NCBI GenBank assembly: GCA_963649295.1
Contig: CAVJHK010000002.1
Span: 29,642-93,641, forward strand
Direction of reading: 5' to 3'
Origin: RGIG3528 sp963649295
GTDB lineage: Bacteria; Bacillota; Clostridia; Lachnospirales; Lachnospiraceae
DNA length: 64,000 nt
How positions within the stretch are numbered: the stretch's first letter is position 1; every line of letters begins with the position of its first letter. This document shows positions 16,833 to 26,582 of this stretch, in pieces. The notes under the pieces are model-generated. The model worked only from the letters and a program-made list of their open reading frames with translations. It was not told where the DNA came from and ran no database searches. A program made the position numbers and the translations under genes.

Positions 16833-19268
16833 ATGAACATTCGAATAAAAGATATAACAAAAAATTATACCGTAATTGAATGGGATAAGGTAGACAATTC
16901 AGATTCGTACGGACTTTTTTATACCGATGCGGATTCTGCAAATGCCATATACGAATGTAAATATATTGGGGAAAATACGGAATTTAAATTTATGAGATCG
17001 ACGCATGTGCCTTTTTGGTTTTATGCGGAGGCTTACAAAGACGGAAAATTACTTGAGAGAAGCAAAAAACTTAAATCAGGTTCAACATACAGAAAAAATG
17101 CGCAGATCGAAAAACTTGACCGTGGGCTTGTTGCCGTAAAAACGGACGAAGGTGTCTTTTTGAGCTGGCGTATGTTTGTGACGGAAGTTACGGGATACAA
17201 TAAGACGGGAATGACCGGCACGGATTTTGTAATTTACAAAAACGGCAAAAAAATTGCACTTGTAACCGACAGCACAAATTATCTTGATAAGGAAGGGTTA
17301 AGCACAGATGAATATGCCGTGCAGCCGGTATTTGAGGGAAATGCGAGCGAAATTTCAAAAGGTGTGAAGGCTTTTAAGAACGATAAAAATTATTTTGAAA
17401 TAAAGCTCTTAAAGCCGGAGGACGGTATAACACCCGCAGGACAGGAATATACCTATTCCGCAAACGACATGAGCATAGGTGACGTTGACGGAGACGGAGA
17501 ACTTGAATTTTTTGTCAAATGGGATCCGTCAAATTCACATGACGTTTCGCACAGAGGTTATACGGGAAATTGTTATATAGATTGCTATAAGATGAACGGA
17601 CGCATTTTGTGGCGTCTTGATATGGGCGTAAATATCCGTGCGGGTGCACATTATACGGAATTTATGGTATATGATTTTGATGGTGACGGACGTGCGGAAA
17701 TGTCCGTTAAAACGGCTCCCGGAACGTGCGTCACATATTATGACGAAAACGGCTCGGAGATATCAAAAAAATATATTACAATTCCCGAAAAGGATCGTGT
17801 TCGCGGAATTTCAAACGATGACAATTATGTATGCTCGGCAAAGGATTTTTACGATTATACGGTAAACCGTTTCCGCAGCTGGCATAAGCATCCCGAGGTC
17901 ATAAACGGGCACTGGCCGAAAACTCTCGAGGAATGCTTCGGAATCGAAAAAAAGTATGATTATCCGCTTTCGTTTGAAGACGCCGTTGAACTTACGGACT
18001 ATTTTATGGATGTTTTTGCGGTAAACAGAAGCGACAAAAACAAGCTCCGTGAATTTGAAGGCTTTATCTATGAGGGACCCGAATACCTTACGATGTTTGA
18101 CGGTATGGGACATGAGATAGAAACAATCGATTTTCCCGTCCCGCGCGAAGACGACGGAATGCTTTGGGGCGATTATGCATGGAACAGAATAGAGCCTTGC
18201 AACAGAGTTGACCGCTTTAACAGTGCGGTCGCATATCTTGACGGAATTCATCCGTATTTGATAATTTGCCGCGGATATTATACAAGAGCGACAATTACAG
18301 CATATGATTTTTCACACCGCAAGCATGAGCTTTATTTTAAGGCAGATTCCGGATATGTTCTTATGGACAATCCTTTTATGCATCATTCGGCTGTCGACGG
18401 AACCGATCCCGTATACGGATGCATTGCGGGACAGGGCGACCACAGCCTGGCGGTTGCGGATGTTGATGGAGACGGATGCGACGAAATAATTTATGGTGCA
18501 TGCACAATAGATCACGACGGAAGCGTTTTATATTCGACTGCCGACAAAATGCCTGACGGAAGAACGGTAAAACTCGGACACGGTGACTCGATGCATGTGG
18601 CACGCATAAATCCCGATACGCCGGGCTTTGAAATATTTAACGTATTTGAAGGCGGACTTTCTGTTCCTTACGGATATGCGCTTCGTAATGCCGAAACAGG
18701 AAAAGTACTTTTTGGAGAAAAGGGTGACAGGGATCTCGGCAGATGCATGATAGGAGACATAAATCCGTCTGTCCGCGGACTCGAAGTCTGGGTAATGAAG
18801 GTGCAGGATTGTAACGGAAATTATCTCTCCGACAAGGTACTTGGCACAAACTGCAACATAAAGTGGGCTGCGGATCTTTCGACACAGGTGACGGACGGCG
18901 TTGATTATGTTCACGAAAAGCATATAGGGCTTATAGGAGACAACACGCACGGCATTATGTTAAAGCCCGAAAATACGTCGACTAACAATGGCACAAAGGG
19001 AAATCCGTGCCTGGTTGCAGACATATTCGGAGATTTCAGGGAAGAAATTATATTGCGCACCGTTGATTCGAGCGCGATCCGTATTTATACAAATACGGAA
19101 CTCACCTCACACAAGCTTTTTACGCTTCTTCACGATCCCATGTACAGGTGCGGCATCGCATGGCAGAATAATGTTTACAATCAGCCTTGCTATACTTCGT
19201 TCTATTACGCAAGTGACATGGATTTTGCAAATGTTCTTCCGTATCTCAGGGATAAGGATGAGGAATAA
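16833..19268 (+). CDS. Rhamnogalacturonan lyase, polysaccharide lyase family 11 (YesW/YesX-like), no signal peptide
   Basis: 811 residues. PL11 lyases cut the GalA-Rha backbone of RG-I by beta-elimination. Family features seen: three calcium-loop motifs on propeller blades beginning at D217 (DVDGDGELE), D281 (DFDGDGRAE) and D543 (DVDGDGCDE), the core GVNIRAGAHYTEFMVYDFDG, RGYYTRATITAYDF, and the C-terminal GIAWQNNVYNQP. Bacillus YesW/YesX are about 610 residues; this protein has roughly 100 extra residues around 330-430 and a longer N-terminus. I chose the ATG at 16833, with AAAGGGAAAA upstream, because the earlier in-frame stretch contains the terminator. No signal peptide is visible, so action on imported oligosaccharides is inferred. 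Confidence 0.9.
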   Translation: MNIRIKDITKNYTVIEWDKVDNSDSYGLFYTDADSANAIYECKYIGENTEFKFMRSTHVPFWFYAEAYKDGKLLERSKKLKSGSTYRKNAQIEKLDRGLVAVKTDEGVFLSWRMFVTEVTGYNKTGMTGTDFVIYKNGKKIALVTDSTNYLDKEGLSTDEYAVQPVFEGNASEISKGVKAFKNDKNYFEIKLLKPEDGITPAGQEYTYSANDMSIGDVDGDGELEFFVKWDPSNSHDVSHRGYTGNCYIDCYKMNGRILWRLDMGVNIRAGAHYTEFMVYDFDGDGRAEMSVKTAPGTCVTYYDENGSEISKKYITIPEKDRVRGISNDDNYVCSAKDFYDYTVNRFRSWHKHPEVINGHWPKTLEECFGIEKKYDYPLSFEDAVELTDYFMDVFAVNRSDKNKLREFEGFIYEGPEYLTMFDGMGHEIETIDFPVPREDDGMLWGDYAWNRIEPCNRVDRFNSAVAYLDGIHPYLIICRGYYTRATITAYDFSHRKHELYFKADSGYVLMDNPFMHHSAVDGTDPVYGCIAGQGDHSLAVADVDGDGCDEIIYGACTIDHDGSVLYSTADKMPDGRTVKLGHGDSMHVARINPDTPGFEIFNVFEGGLSVPYGYALRNAETGKVLFGEKGDRDLGRCMIGDINPSVRGLEVWVMKVQDCNGNYLSDKVLGTNCNIKWAADLSTQVTDGVDYVHEKHIGLIGDNTHGIMLKPENTSTNNGTKGNPCLVADIFGDFREEIILRTVDSSAIRIYTNTELTSHKLFTLLHDPMYRCGIAWQNNVYNQPCYTSFYYASDMDFANVLPYLRDKDEE

Positions 19269-19298
19269 ATACGCATTACGGAAAAATTAAGATATGGG

Positions 19299-19374
19299 CG
19301 GGCAAAAGATTTTGCTTAGGGGCAGAATATTCTGTTTTTGATTTGAAACTCTTTGCAAAATATCTTTTGACCCG
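19299..19374 (+). terminator. Nested stem-loops, possible terminator of the PL11 gene
   Basis: An imperfect inverted repeat (19299-19315 with 19355-19374, about 17 pairs with small bulges) encloses CAGAATATTCTG (19323-19334), a palindrome followed by TTTTT. Either could stop transcription. The rest of the 266-bp gap up to 19535 shows no obvious promoter match. Confidence 0.4.
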
Positions 19375-19534
19375 TCTTTCAAATTGTGTTAAATTTTTAA
19401 TTGCGGACAGATGATCAAAAGCTCCTTGTGAAGGTTTTTCATGAGGACTTTTGGTTGTTTATATGTGGCTATACGTTTGATTTTATGTCCGCAGTGTTTA
19501 ATATTTACTTAATGTGTGTTTCGGAGGCTCTTTA

Positions 19535-21871
19535 ATGACCGGTAGGTTAAAAGACAAAATTTCAAGTGTTTCATACAAATATCTGCTTGCATTCGGTATT
19601 TTTGTTCTTGTGCTTTTTATTTCGATTATCCTTTTTATTTATATTTATCAAAGCAATTTGATGGAAAATCGTGAAGAAACAGGGAAAAGTACCGAATTTT
19701 TGTCGAAAAAAATAGTTGAAAGCATTGACGAAAAACTCACGCTTCTCGAAAATTATTATGTAGTTTCGGCAAGCGATACCGATATACAGTGGATTATCCA
19801 AAATGATTTTGATTATTCGGATTACAGTAAGTACAAAGCAGTCATGGACATAATGGGCGGCCGAAAAATGTTTACGGATTACATAGAGAGCTATGCGCTT
19901 GTTCTTTATAATTCCGAAAAAATCATAAGCAGCAAGGGAATTTTGAATTTAAAGGATATCGTAAACAGGTCTGATATCCAAAATATTTACAGAAACGGAA
20001 GAGTAAACGGCGTGCATCACTTTTGGACGTATTCTGACAGCGTGCAAGCGGCAGGTGCGACCGTATCTGTTGATCCGAATTACAGGACTCATATAGACAC
20101 AGACGGCTTATTGCTTATTGTGAGACTTCCGTTCAGCTCCGTAAACACGAGTGCTCTCGGAATAATCAAAATAAATACGGATACGCTGGAGGATATCGTT
20201 AAAAATTCGCTGTCACAGGGGCAAATTGCGGTTATTGTTTCCGATAAGGGAAATATTATATATTCGACGGATGATTCCTATAACGATTTTACGCTTTCAA
20301 AATTTAAAAGCGACAATATATCATATTTTAGGGTGCATGAAAAGGGAATTCCCGAATCAATGGGGGTTGAAACAAAGTCTCAGGTTACGGGATGGTATTT
20401 TTTTGTATATTCGGAGCTTAATACCGGTGTAAATCATTCGGCTAAATTCATGTGGACTTGGCTCGGAATGATTTTGATAATTTTGGTCATTGCGGGACTT
20501 GTCACTTTCCTCGGCTATCAAATGTATACGCCGATAGGAAATATAATGCAAAAAGTGGCACATGATAAAACCGGTGAACAGGGAAACGAATTTAAGCTCA
20601 TAGAAACGCATATAGAATCTCTTGCGGTTGACAAGGAAACCCTCGAACAGCGTCTTGAAAGCCAAAAATCAAAGGTTCTTGACATGTTTTCGAGAAGACT
20701 CATAAACGAAGGAATAAAAACAGACGACGAGTGGAACGATTATATGGACGGGCTTAAAATTGAACCGCAAAAATGCTTTGCCGTCGGAACAATCGTGCTT
20801 GACATCAGAAACGAGCTTTATACGCAAAGCACGATCGACGAAGACTCGATTTGTCTTGAAATCATAGAACAAATGCCTGCCGAAATAAAAGATTTGCTTT
20901 GGATGCCGGCATTTTACAATAACGGTGCGATTGTTGCTTTTTTCGGAAACGAAAACGAGGATCTGCTTTTAAAAGATATTTTGACTTTTAATGAGAAACT
21001 TAAAATTTTTTCGTTTAAACTTTGCGGATACTATGTTTTATCGGGTATCAGCAGCACATGCCACGATTTTAAGCATTTCAGACGCGCATATCGCGAAAGC
21101 ATCAAGGCACTCACAAAACAGGGTTATGAGGAATATATGAATACCGATACGGATACCGAAACATTCGAAAAAAAGGAAGACTTGAGATTTTATGTTGCTC
21201 CCAAGCCGAGCTTTAGGGGAGAATCTTACAGCAACAATTTTGAGAACGATATTTTCCTTGCGATAAAGGAAGTTGACAAGGTAAAGGCATATCATATAAC
21301 CGACAGATTTGCGGAGCATCTTGTGACTGTGACATCGTCGGATATTCAGACGCTTTATATAATGCGCTACGTAAACAGCATTGTGCTTACGGCGCTTGAG
21401 GCGGGGCTCGGAACGGAAGAGCTTTTTCCCGATTCTCTTTCAAAGGTTTATGATACTCTTCTTGAAGCGATAGAGCCGAGAACCGTGAGAAAAAAGATTA
21501 AGGCACTTTTTATCGATCCCGTGATCGACAAGCTTACGGACAAAATGCAAAACGATTCCTATTTGATTATGGAATCGATCGACCGCCTTATGGAAAAAAC
21601 AAAAGGAAACATTCTTCTTGCCGAATGTGCGGATGAGCTTAAGGTTCATCAGACGTATATCTGGAAAATATTAAAAATGCAGAAGGGCAAATCTTTTACG
21701 GAATATGCCGAAAAATATAAGATCGAAGAGGCAAAAAAGCTGCTGCTGCAGACAAATATGTCCGTACAGGATATTGCCGCACAGCTTGATTATGCAAATG
21801 CGCAAAATTTTATCCGCTTTTTCAGCCGCGTTACGGGACTTACGCCGGGTAAATTCAGGAAACTGTATTAA
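19535..21871 (+). CDS. Membrane-bound AraC-family regulator (YesS-like)
   Basis: 778 residues. Layout: membrane segment at about 12-35, an extracytoplasmic sensor domain of Cache-like size (about 36-305), a second membrane segment (about 308-330), a cytoplasmic helical linker, and a C-terminal AraC DNA-binding domain (about 675-778; VQDIAAQLDYANAQNFIRFF, GLTPGKFRKLY). This is the architecture of B. subtilis YesS, the activator in the rhamnogalacturonan cluster. The start at 19535 is supported by CGGAGG; an upstream in-frame ATG at 19514 lacks a ribosome site. It may sense extracellular RG-I fragments or a loaded binding protein and activate this locus. Confidence 0.87.
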   Translation: MTGRLKDKISSVSYKYLLAFGIFVLVLFISIILFIYIYQSNLMENREETGKSTEFLSKKIVESIDEKLTLLENYYVVSASDTDIQWIIQNDFDYSDYSKYKAVMDIMGGRKMFTDYIESYALVLYNSEKIISSKGILNLKDIVNRSDIQNIYRNGRVNGVHHFWTYSDSVQAAGATVSVDPNYRTHIDTDGLLLIVRLPFSSVNTSALGIIKINTDTLEDIVKNSLSQGQIAVIVSDKGNIIYSTDDSYNDFTLSKFKSDNISYFRVHEKGIPESMGVETKSQVTGWYFFVYSELNTGVNHSAKFMWTWLGMILIILVIAGLVTFLGYQMYTPIGNIMQKVAHDKTGEQGNEFKLIETHIESLAVDKETLEQRLESQKSKVLDMFSRRLINEGIKTDDEWNDYMDGLKIEPQKCFAVGTIVLDIRNELYTQSTIDEDSICLEIIEQMPAEIKDLLWMPAFYNNGAIVAFFGNENEDLLLKDILTFNEKLKIFSFKLCGYYVLSGISSTCHDFKHFRRAYRESIKALTKQGYEEYMNTDTDTETFEKKEDLRFYVAPKPSFRGESYSNNFENDIFLAIKEVDKVKAYHITDRFAEHLVTVTSSDIQTLYIMRYVNSIVLTALEAGLGTEELFPDSLSKVYDTLLEAIEPRTVRKKIKALFIDPVIDKLTDKMQNDSYLIMESIDRLMEKTKGNILLAECADELKVHQTYIWKILKMQKGKSFTEYAEKYKIEEAKKLLLQTNMSVQDIAAQLDYANAQNFIRFFSRVTGLTPGKFRKLY

Positions 21872-21964
21872 GGCACAGGAAAACGGTGTCGGAATTTTGA
21901 CTAAAAACGCATTATTAAATTTCCGGTAAACAGGTTTTTTTGTAAAAAGTCATTTGGAGAAATT

Positions 21965-23506
21965 ATGAGGAAAAGTTTGAAACGCTTTATGGCGGCCGTG
22001 CTTCTTATGGCACTTGCGCTTGCCTATGCCGGCTGCGGATATGAAAGCGATGACGAAAAAAGAATACGAGTTACCGCACAGACAATTTATTACGGTTCGG
22101 GCAAATACAATACGGGTGAGTATGCCGAAGAAATTTTAAACAAAATAGAAGATTATTGCGATGTTGACCTTGAGATTACATGGAGCGCGAGTGAGCGCAT
22201 ATCCGAAATAATCCAAAAATATTTAACGTCGCCCGAAACAATGCCGATGATTATGACATATTCGGGTACAATTGATGCGGACGTTGCTGCGGCCGCAAAA
22301 AACGGACTTTATGTGGATTTGAACGATTATATATGGGATTCCGAAAAATATCCCAATTTGTCCGGAATGTTAAAGTCGGTTGCCGATACGCTTAGTGTTG
22401 ACGGAAAACTGATTGCGATTCCGAGAATGAGAGAAATTGCGAGATACGGACTCTGTTATCGTACCGACTGGGCGGAAAAGTTTGGACTTGCGTGTCCCGA
22501 AACACCCGAGGACGTTTATATTATGCTTTATGCCTTTACTTACGGAGACCCCGACGGGAACGGCATAGATGACACAACAGGACTTGAAATGTGCTCTTAT
22601 ACGGGAACGTTTGACATAATTCAAACATGGTTCGGATGCGGAAACGGCTGGGCGCTTGTCGACGGAATGCTCATTCCGGTACATATGCAGGACGAATATA
22701 TTGCTGCGCTTAACTATATCAAAAAGCTTTATGATGACGGACTTATTGCGGCGGATTTTGCCGCGCGTTCGACCGAAACCTGGTCAAACGGATGCAAACT
22801 CGGTGAAAACGGAGTTTTTATCGATGTAATGGATTCGGGACGCAGAATCTGGGATTATTTTGTAAAGGAAGCAACGTTCACTCCGTCGGTTGTGGATTCG
22901 TCTGTCCCCGCATCAATGACTTTTGCGGGTGCGATAAACGGGCATACGCTTTCAACAAGCGGATACAACGGATTTTTTACATTGTCTGCGGGCTCATGCG
23001 ATACACCCGAAAAAATCGATGCGGCGTTAAGACTTCTTGACCGGCTTTGCGATGACGAAATGCTTATTCTCGCTCAATACGGACTTGAGGGCATAAATTA
23101 TGAGGTGAAAGACGGGATTATAATCCGCAAGGATACAGATGACCTTATACTTTCAAACAATTATGCGGGATTAAATCAATTGCTTGCTTATCTGCCGAGC
23201 GCGGAGCATATTACGACGCCGCATGTGGAAAGCACCGAAAGAAACATTGCTTTAAATGAGGCTTACAAAAAAGCTCAAAGCGCGGCTGTTATGAATCCGG
23301 CAGCCACTTATCTTGTAAATTCGGAGACGTATGCGGAAATAGGAACCGTATTAAAGGAAAGCATCGATACGGCAAGAACGCAATATATTTGCGGTGAAAT
23401 AAGTCTTTCGGAATTAAAACAGGTTCATGCGGAATGGCTCAAAAACGGCGGACAGGATATAATAAACGAAGTGAATGCGGCTTACAAAAACAGCAATAAG
23501 GAATAA
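21965..23506 (+). CDS. Lipoprotein solute-binding protein, paralogue of the 14970 protein
   Basis: 513 residues. Signal peptide with lipobox YAGC near residue 24. The binding domain shares the motif LYAFTYGDPDGNGIDDTTG (loop from D195) and the general layout with the protein at 14970, but without the Thr/Pro linker. No permease genes adjoin it; it lies between the YesS-like regulator and GH2 enzyme. It may be an alternative receptor for one of the permease pairs in the locus or a ligand sensor for the YesS-like protein just upstream. The second idea is inference from order only. Confidence 0.85.
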   Translation: MRKSLKRFMAAVLLMALALAYAGCGYESDDEKRIRVTAQTIYYGSGKYNTGEYAEEILNKIEDYCDVDLEITWSASERISEIIQKYLTSPETMPMIMTYSGTIDADVAAAAKNGLYVDLNDYIWDSEKYPNLSGMLKSVADTLSVDGKLIAIPRMREIARYGLCYRTDWAEKFGLACPETPEDVYIMLYAFTYGDPDGNGIDDTTGLEMCSYTGTFDIIQTWFGCGNGWALVDGMLIPVHMQDEYIAALNYIKKLYDDGLIAADFAARSTETWSNGCKLGENGVFIDVMDSGRRIWDYFVKEATFTPSVVDSSVPASMTFAGAINGHTLSTSGYNGFFTLSAGSCDTPEKIDAALRLLDRLCDDEMLILAQYGLEGINYEVKDGIIIRKDTDDLILSNNYAGLNQLLAYLPSAEHITTPHVESTERNIALNEAYKKAQSAAVMNPAATYLVNSETYAEIGTVLKESIDTARTQYICGEISLSELKQVHAEWLKNGGQDIINEVNAAYKNSNKE

Positions 23507-23599
23507 TTAATAAGCAATAAGCTTTATTTACATGGATTAAAAAAGCATTTTGGACATAAATATGCAGATTTCAATAAAACATTTAACACGGAGGCTTTT

Positions 23600-26569
23600 A
23601 TGATTGATATTTCGGGTAAATGGAATCTGAAATATGAGAATGAGACGGGTGACATTATTCTCCCCGGGATAATGCAATTGCAGGGATACGGGCATGATGT
23701 GGCTTTGAATACGGAATTTGTTTCCGGGCTTCACAATCATTTTTGGTATGAAAGAGAAGAATATTCATATAAAGAAGGAAAAGAAGTAAATGTCCCTTTT
23801 ATTGCCGAACCCGCAAAAGTATACCGTGGGGAAGCCACATATACGAAAAATATTAAGATTCAAACGGAAGAGCGCTATTTTCTTTATATAGAGCTTACAC
23901 GCTGGAAGGTGACGGTATTTTTGGACGGGAATGAATGCGGCACACAATATACGCTTTTTACACCTGTTTTATTTGATCTTGGTATTATAGAAAAAGGCTT
24001 GCATGAAATAAAGATTGTTGTCGACAATTCAATGCAGTTTCCTTATCGCCCCGACGGACATGCGGTTTCTGATGCTCTCGGCGCCACCTGGAACGGTATC
24101 GGCGGAGAATTTGCGCTTTTCACGGAAAGCGAGACGACCGAAAAGAATAAAGAGAAAAATGAATATGCGGCTTCTCATAAGAGGGAAGTGAGTGTCAAAG
24201 ACGGCAATTTTTATATTGACGGAAAGCCCAAATATATGCGTGGAACGCATTTTGGGGGAGATTATCCTTTGACCGGTATGCCGCCCGTCGACCTTGAATA
24301 CTGGGATAAATTCATGAACCGGATAAAGGAATGGGGCTTTAATTTTATAAGATGTCATTCTTATTGTCCGCCGGATATGGCTTTTGTTGCGGCAGACAAG
24401 GCAGGCGTCTGTATCCAGGTAGAATGCGGCATGTGGAATGTATTTAACGAAGGCATTGAGATGCTTAGGGTATTGCGTGAAGAAACAGTAAAAATTCTTA
24501 AGGCATTCGGTCATCATCCGTCTTTTGTAATGCTTTCGCCGACAAATGAGCCGGACGGCGACTGGTACAACGTATTAAGAGACTGGGTAAAATTTGCCCG
24601 TGAAACGGATAAAAGTCTCGGATACGAAAATCGCAGAATTTATACGGCTGAATCAGGCTGGTTTTATGATACTGCTCCCGAAAAAATTACAGGAACGGAT
24701 TATATTTATTTTCACAGGTCGGCTGTGGGACCTTTCCCGGGCGGAGCCATAAGAAATTTTAAGGGCTGGAAGGGAAAAGACTATGATGTGTCTCTGCCCG
24801 GGTGCACACTTCCCGTTATTACTCACGAAATGGGACAATGGTGCTCATATCCTGACTTTGATATCATAAATAAATTCAAAGGCTATATGAAGCCGAGCAA
24901 TTATAAGCAGTTTAGGCATTCTGCCGAAAGAAAAGGAGTTTTAAGGTATAATAAGGATTTTGCTTATTGTTCCGGCAAAAATCAATTGAGATTTTTGAAG
25001 GAAGACATAGAAGCAAACATGCGCACAAAGGCAATTAAGGGATATGAATACCTGGATCTACATGACTATCTTGGGCAGGGCGGCGCTTTTGTGGGTATCC
25101 TTGATGCTTTTTGGGATAATAAGGGGTATACTGAGCCGCCTGAAATTAAGAAAATTGTTTCTGATATCGTTTTGCTTACGCGGCTTAATTCCTATGTATT
25201 TAAAAATACCGATACTGTTTCGACTCCGGTAATTATTGCAAATTACGGGGACGGGGATATCGTGGGAGCTTCTTTAAAAGTGAGTCTCGTACTTGATAAT
25301 GAAATTTATTTTGAAAGCGTAACCGAAAACATAAATGCATTGTGCGGAGACAATACCGTTATTTCATTTGTTGATATTGACCTTATGGGAGTAAAACAAA
25401 ATGCAAACGGAAAGCTTGCTGTGACGCTGAAAATGAGTAACAAAACAATATCTGAAAACGACTGGGACATAAATGTTTTTGTAAAGGAAGATGAATTTGT
25501 TTCATCAAATGTCCTTTATACCAGGGATATGGAGGAAGCGTTTGATGCACTTCATGCGGGAAAAAGAGTTATATTTAGCCCATATCTCACCGATACGGAT
25601 TATAATTGCCCTGTGTTCGGCATGAAAAATATATTTTGGAACGACCAAATGGGACCCAAATGGTCGCGTCCCGTGGGTATTGTATGTGAAGAGAGTAACC
25701 CTTTGTTCAAATATTTTAAGACGGAAAAATCGGGCGGATGGCAATGGGAGGATATTCTTGACAATGCGCGCGGATTTTCAATTAATCCCGAATACAAAAA
25801 TATCGTCAGAGGCATAGACGGCTGGAACAGAAACGAGCCGCAAAGCATTATTTTTGAAGGAAATGTGGCAAAAGGGAAACTCATTTTTGTGGGAGCCGCA
25901 CTTGACGGTGATTTTGATGAGCGTCCCGCAGCATTCATACTTAAAAATGCGCTTATCCGTTATGCGGCATCGGAGGAATTTAATCCGGAAAATAATATAG
26001 CTGAAAACGAATTGTTAAAGCATCTTTATCCCGTTACAAGAGGAAACGGGATTATAAAAGATATTGAAGTGAAGGGCGCTGATATCGATATCCGTCCGTT
26101 ACTTGACGCAAATCCCAATAACGTGTGGACTTTGGAAAATATAAAGGAATTTCCGGTAGAACTCAAAATAAAGCTTAAAAAAACGGTTAATGTATACGGA
26201 ATCACTTATTTGCCGCCCGTGAGGGACAGAGATTTTTTGGGATGTGTAAAGGATTATGTGATTACCGTAAAAGATAAGGAAATAAAAAAAGGAATACTTA
26301 AAAACGATTTGCTTGGTGATACGGTCATTTTTGACGAAATTGCGACAGACGAAATAACCTTTAAAATTTATGATATATACGGAAATAAAGAATTTTCGGG
26401 CTACGTGGAACGTGACGACGGCTGGTATGAGTGTAAATTCCCGGCACCAAATACGATTCAGATTGCGGGAATTCTGATAAGATTTAACGGTGACTTTGAG
26501 TGCGCCCACGGGGATATAAAATTCTGGGCAGCGGAATCACAAAATAAGCACAAGGAAATCGAAGCATAA
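23600..26569 (+). CDS. Glycoside hydrolase family 2-type enzyme
   Basis: 989 residues without signal peptide. The N-terminal jelly roll (about 1-175, with VPFIAEP and ATYTKNIKI) leads into a TIM barrel that begins near YMRGTHFGGDYPL. Candidate acid/base E317 lies in SPTNEPD and candidate nucleophile E410 in ITHEMGQWC, the spacing expected for clan GH-A retaining enzymes. A C-terminal third of about 400 residues includes beta domains. Substrate cannot be read from sequence; in this locus a beta-galactosidase, beta-glucuronidase or arabinosidase trimming RG-I side chains is plausible. The absence of a secretion signal suggests action on imported oligosaccharides. Confidence 0.8.
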   Translation: MIDISGKWNLKYENETGDIILPGIMQLQGYGHDVALNTEFVSGLHNHFWYEREEYSYKEGKEVNVPFIAEPAKVYRGEATYTKNIKIQTEERYFLYIELTRWKVTVFLDGNECGTQYTLFTPVLFDLGIIEKGLHEIKIVVDNSMQFPYRPDGHAVSDALGATWNGIGGEFALFTESETTEKNKEKNEYAASHKREVSVKDGNFYIDGKPKYMRGTHFGGDYPLTGMPPVDLEYWDKFMNRIKEWGFNFIRCHSYCPPDMAFVAADKAGVCIQVECGMWNVFNEGIEMLRVLREETVKILKAFGHHPSFVMLSPTNEPDGDWYNVLRDWVKFARETDKSLGYENRRIYTAESGWFYDTAPEKITGTDYIYFHRSAVGPFPGGAIRNFKGWKGKDYDVSLPGCTLPVITHEMGQWCSYPDFDIINKFKGYMKPSNYKQFRHSAERKGVLRYNKDFAYCSGKNQLRFLKEDIEANMRTKAIKGYEYLDLHDYLGQGGAFVGILDAFWDNKGYTEPPEIKKIVSDIVLLTRLNSYVFKNTDTVSTPVIIANYGDGDIVGASLKVSLVLDNEIYFESVTENINALCGDNTVISFVDIDLMGVKQNANGKLAVTLKMSNKTISENDWDINVFVKEDEFVSSNVLYTRDMEEAFDALHAGKRVIFSPYLTDTDYNCPVFGMKNIFWNDQMGPKWSRPVGIVCEESNPLFKYFKTEKSGGWQWEDILDNARGFSINPEYKNIVRGIDGWNRNEPQSIIFEGNVAKGKLIFVGAALDGDFDERPAAFILKNALIRYAASEEFNPENNIAENELLKHLYPVTRGNGIIKDIEVKGADIDIRPLLDANPNNVWTLENIKEFPVELKIKLKKTVNVYGITYLPPVRDRDFLGCVKDYVITVKDKEIKKGILKNDLLGDTVIFDEIATDEITFKIYDIYGNKEFSGYVERDDGWYECKFPAPNTIQIAGILIRFNGDFECAHGDIKFWAAESQNKHKEIEA

Positions 26570-26582
26570 GGAGGAAGTTTTT

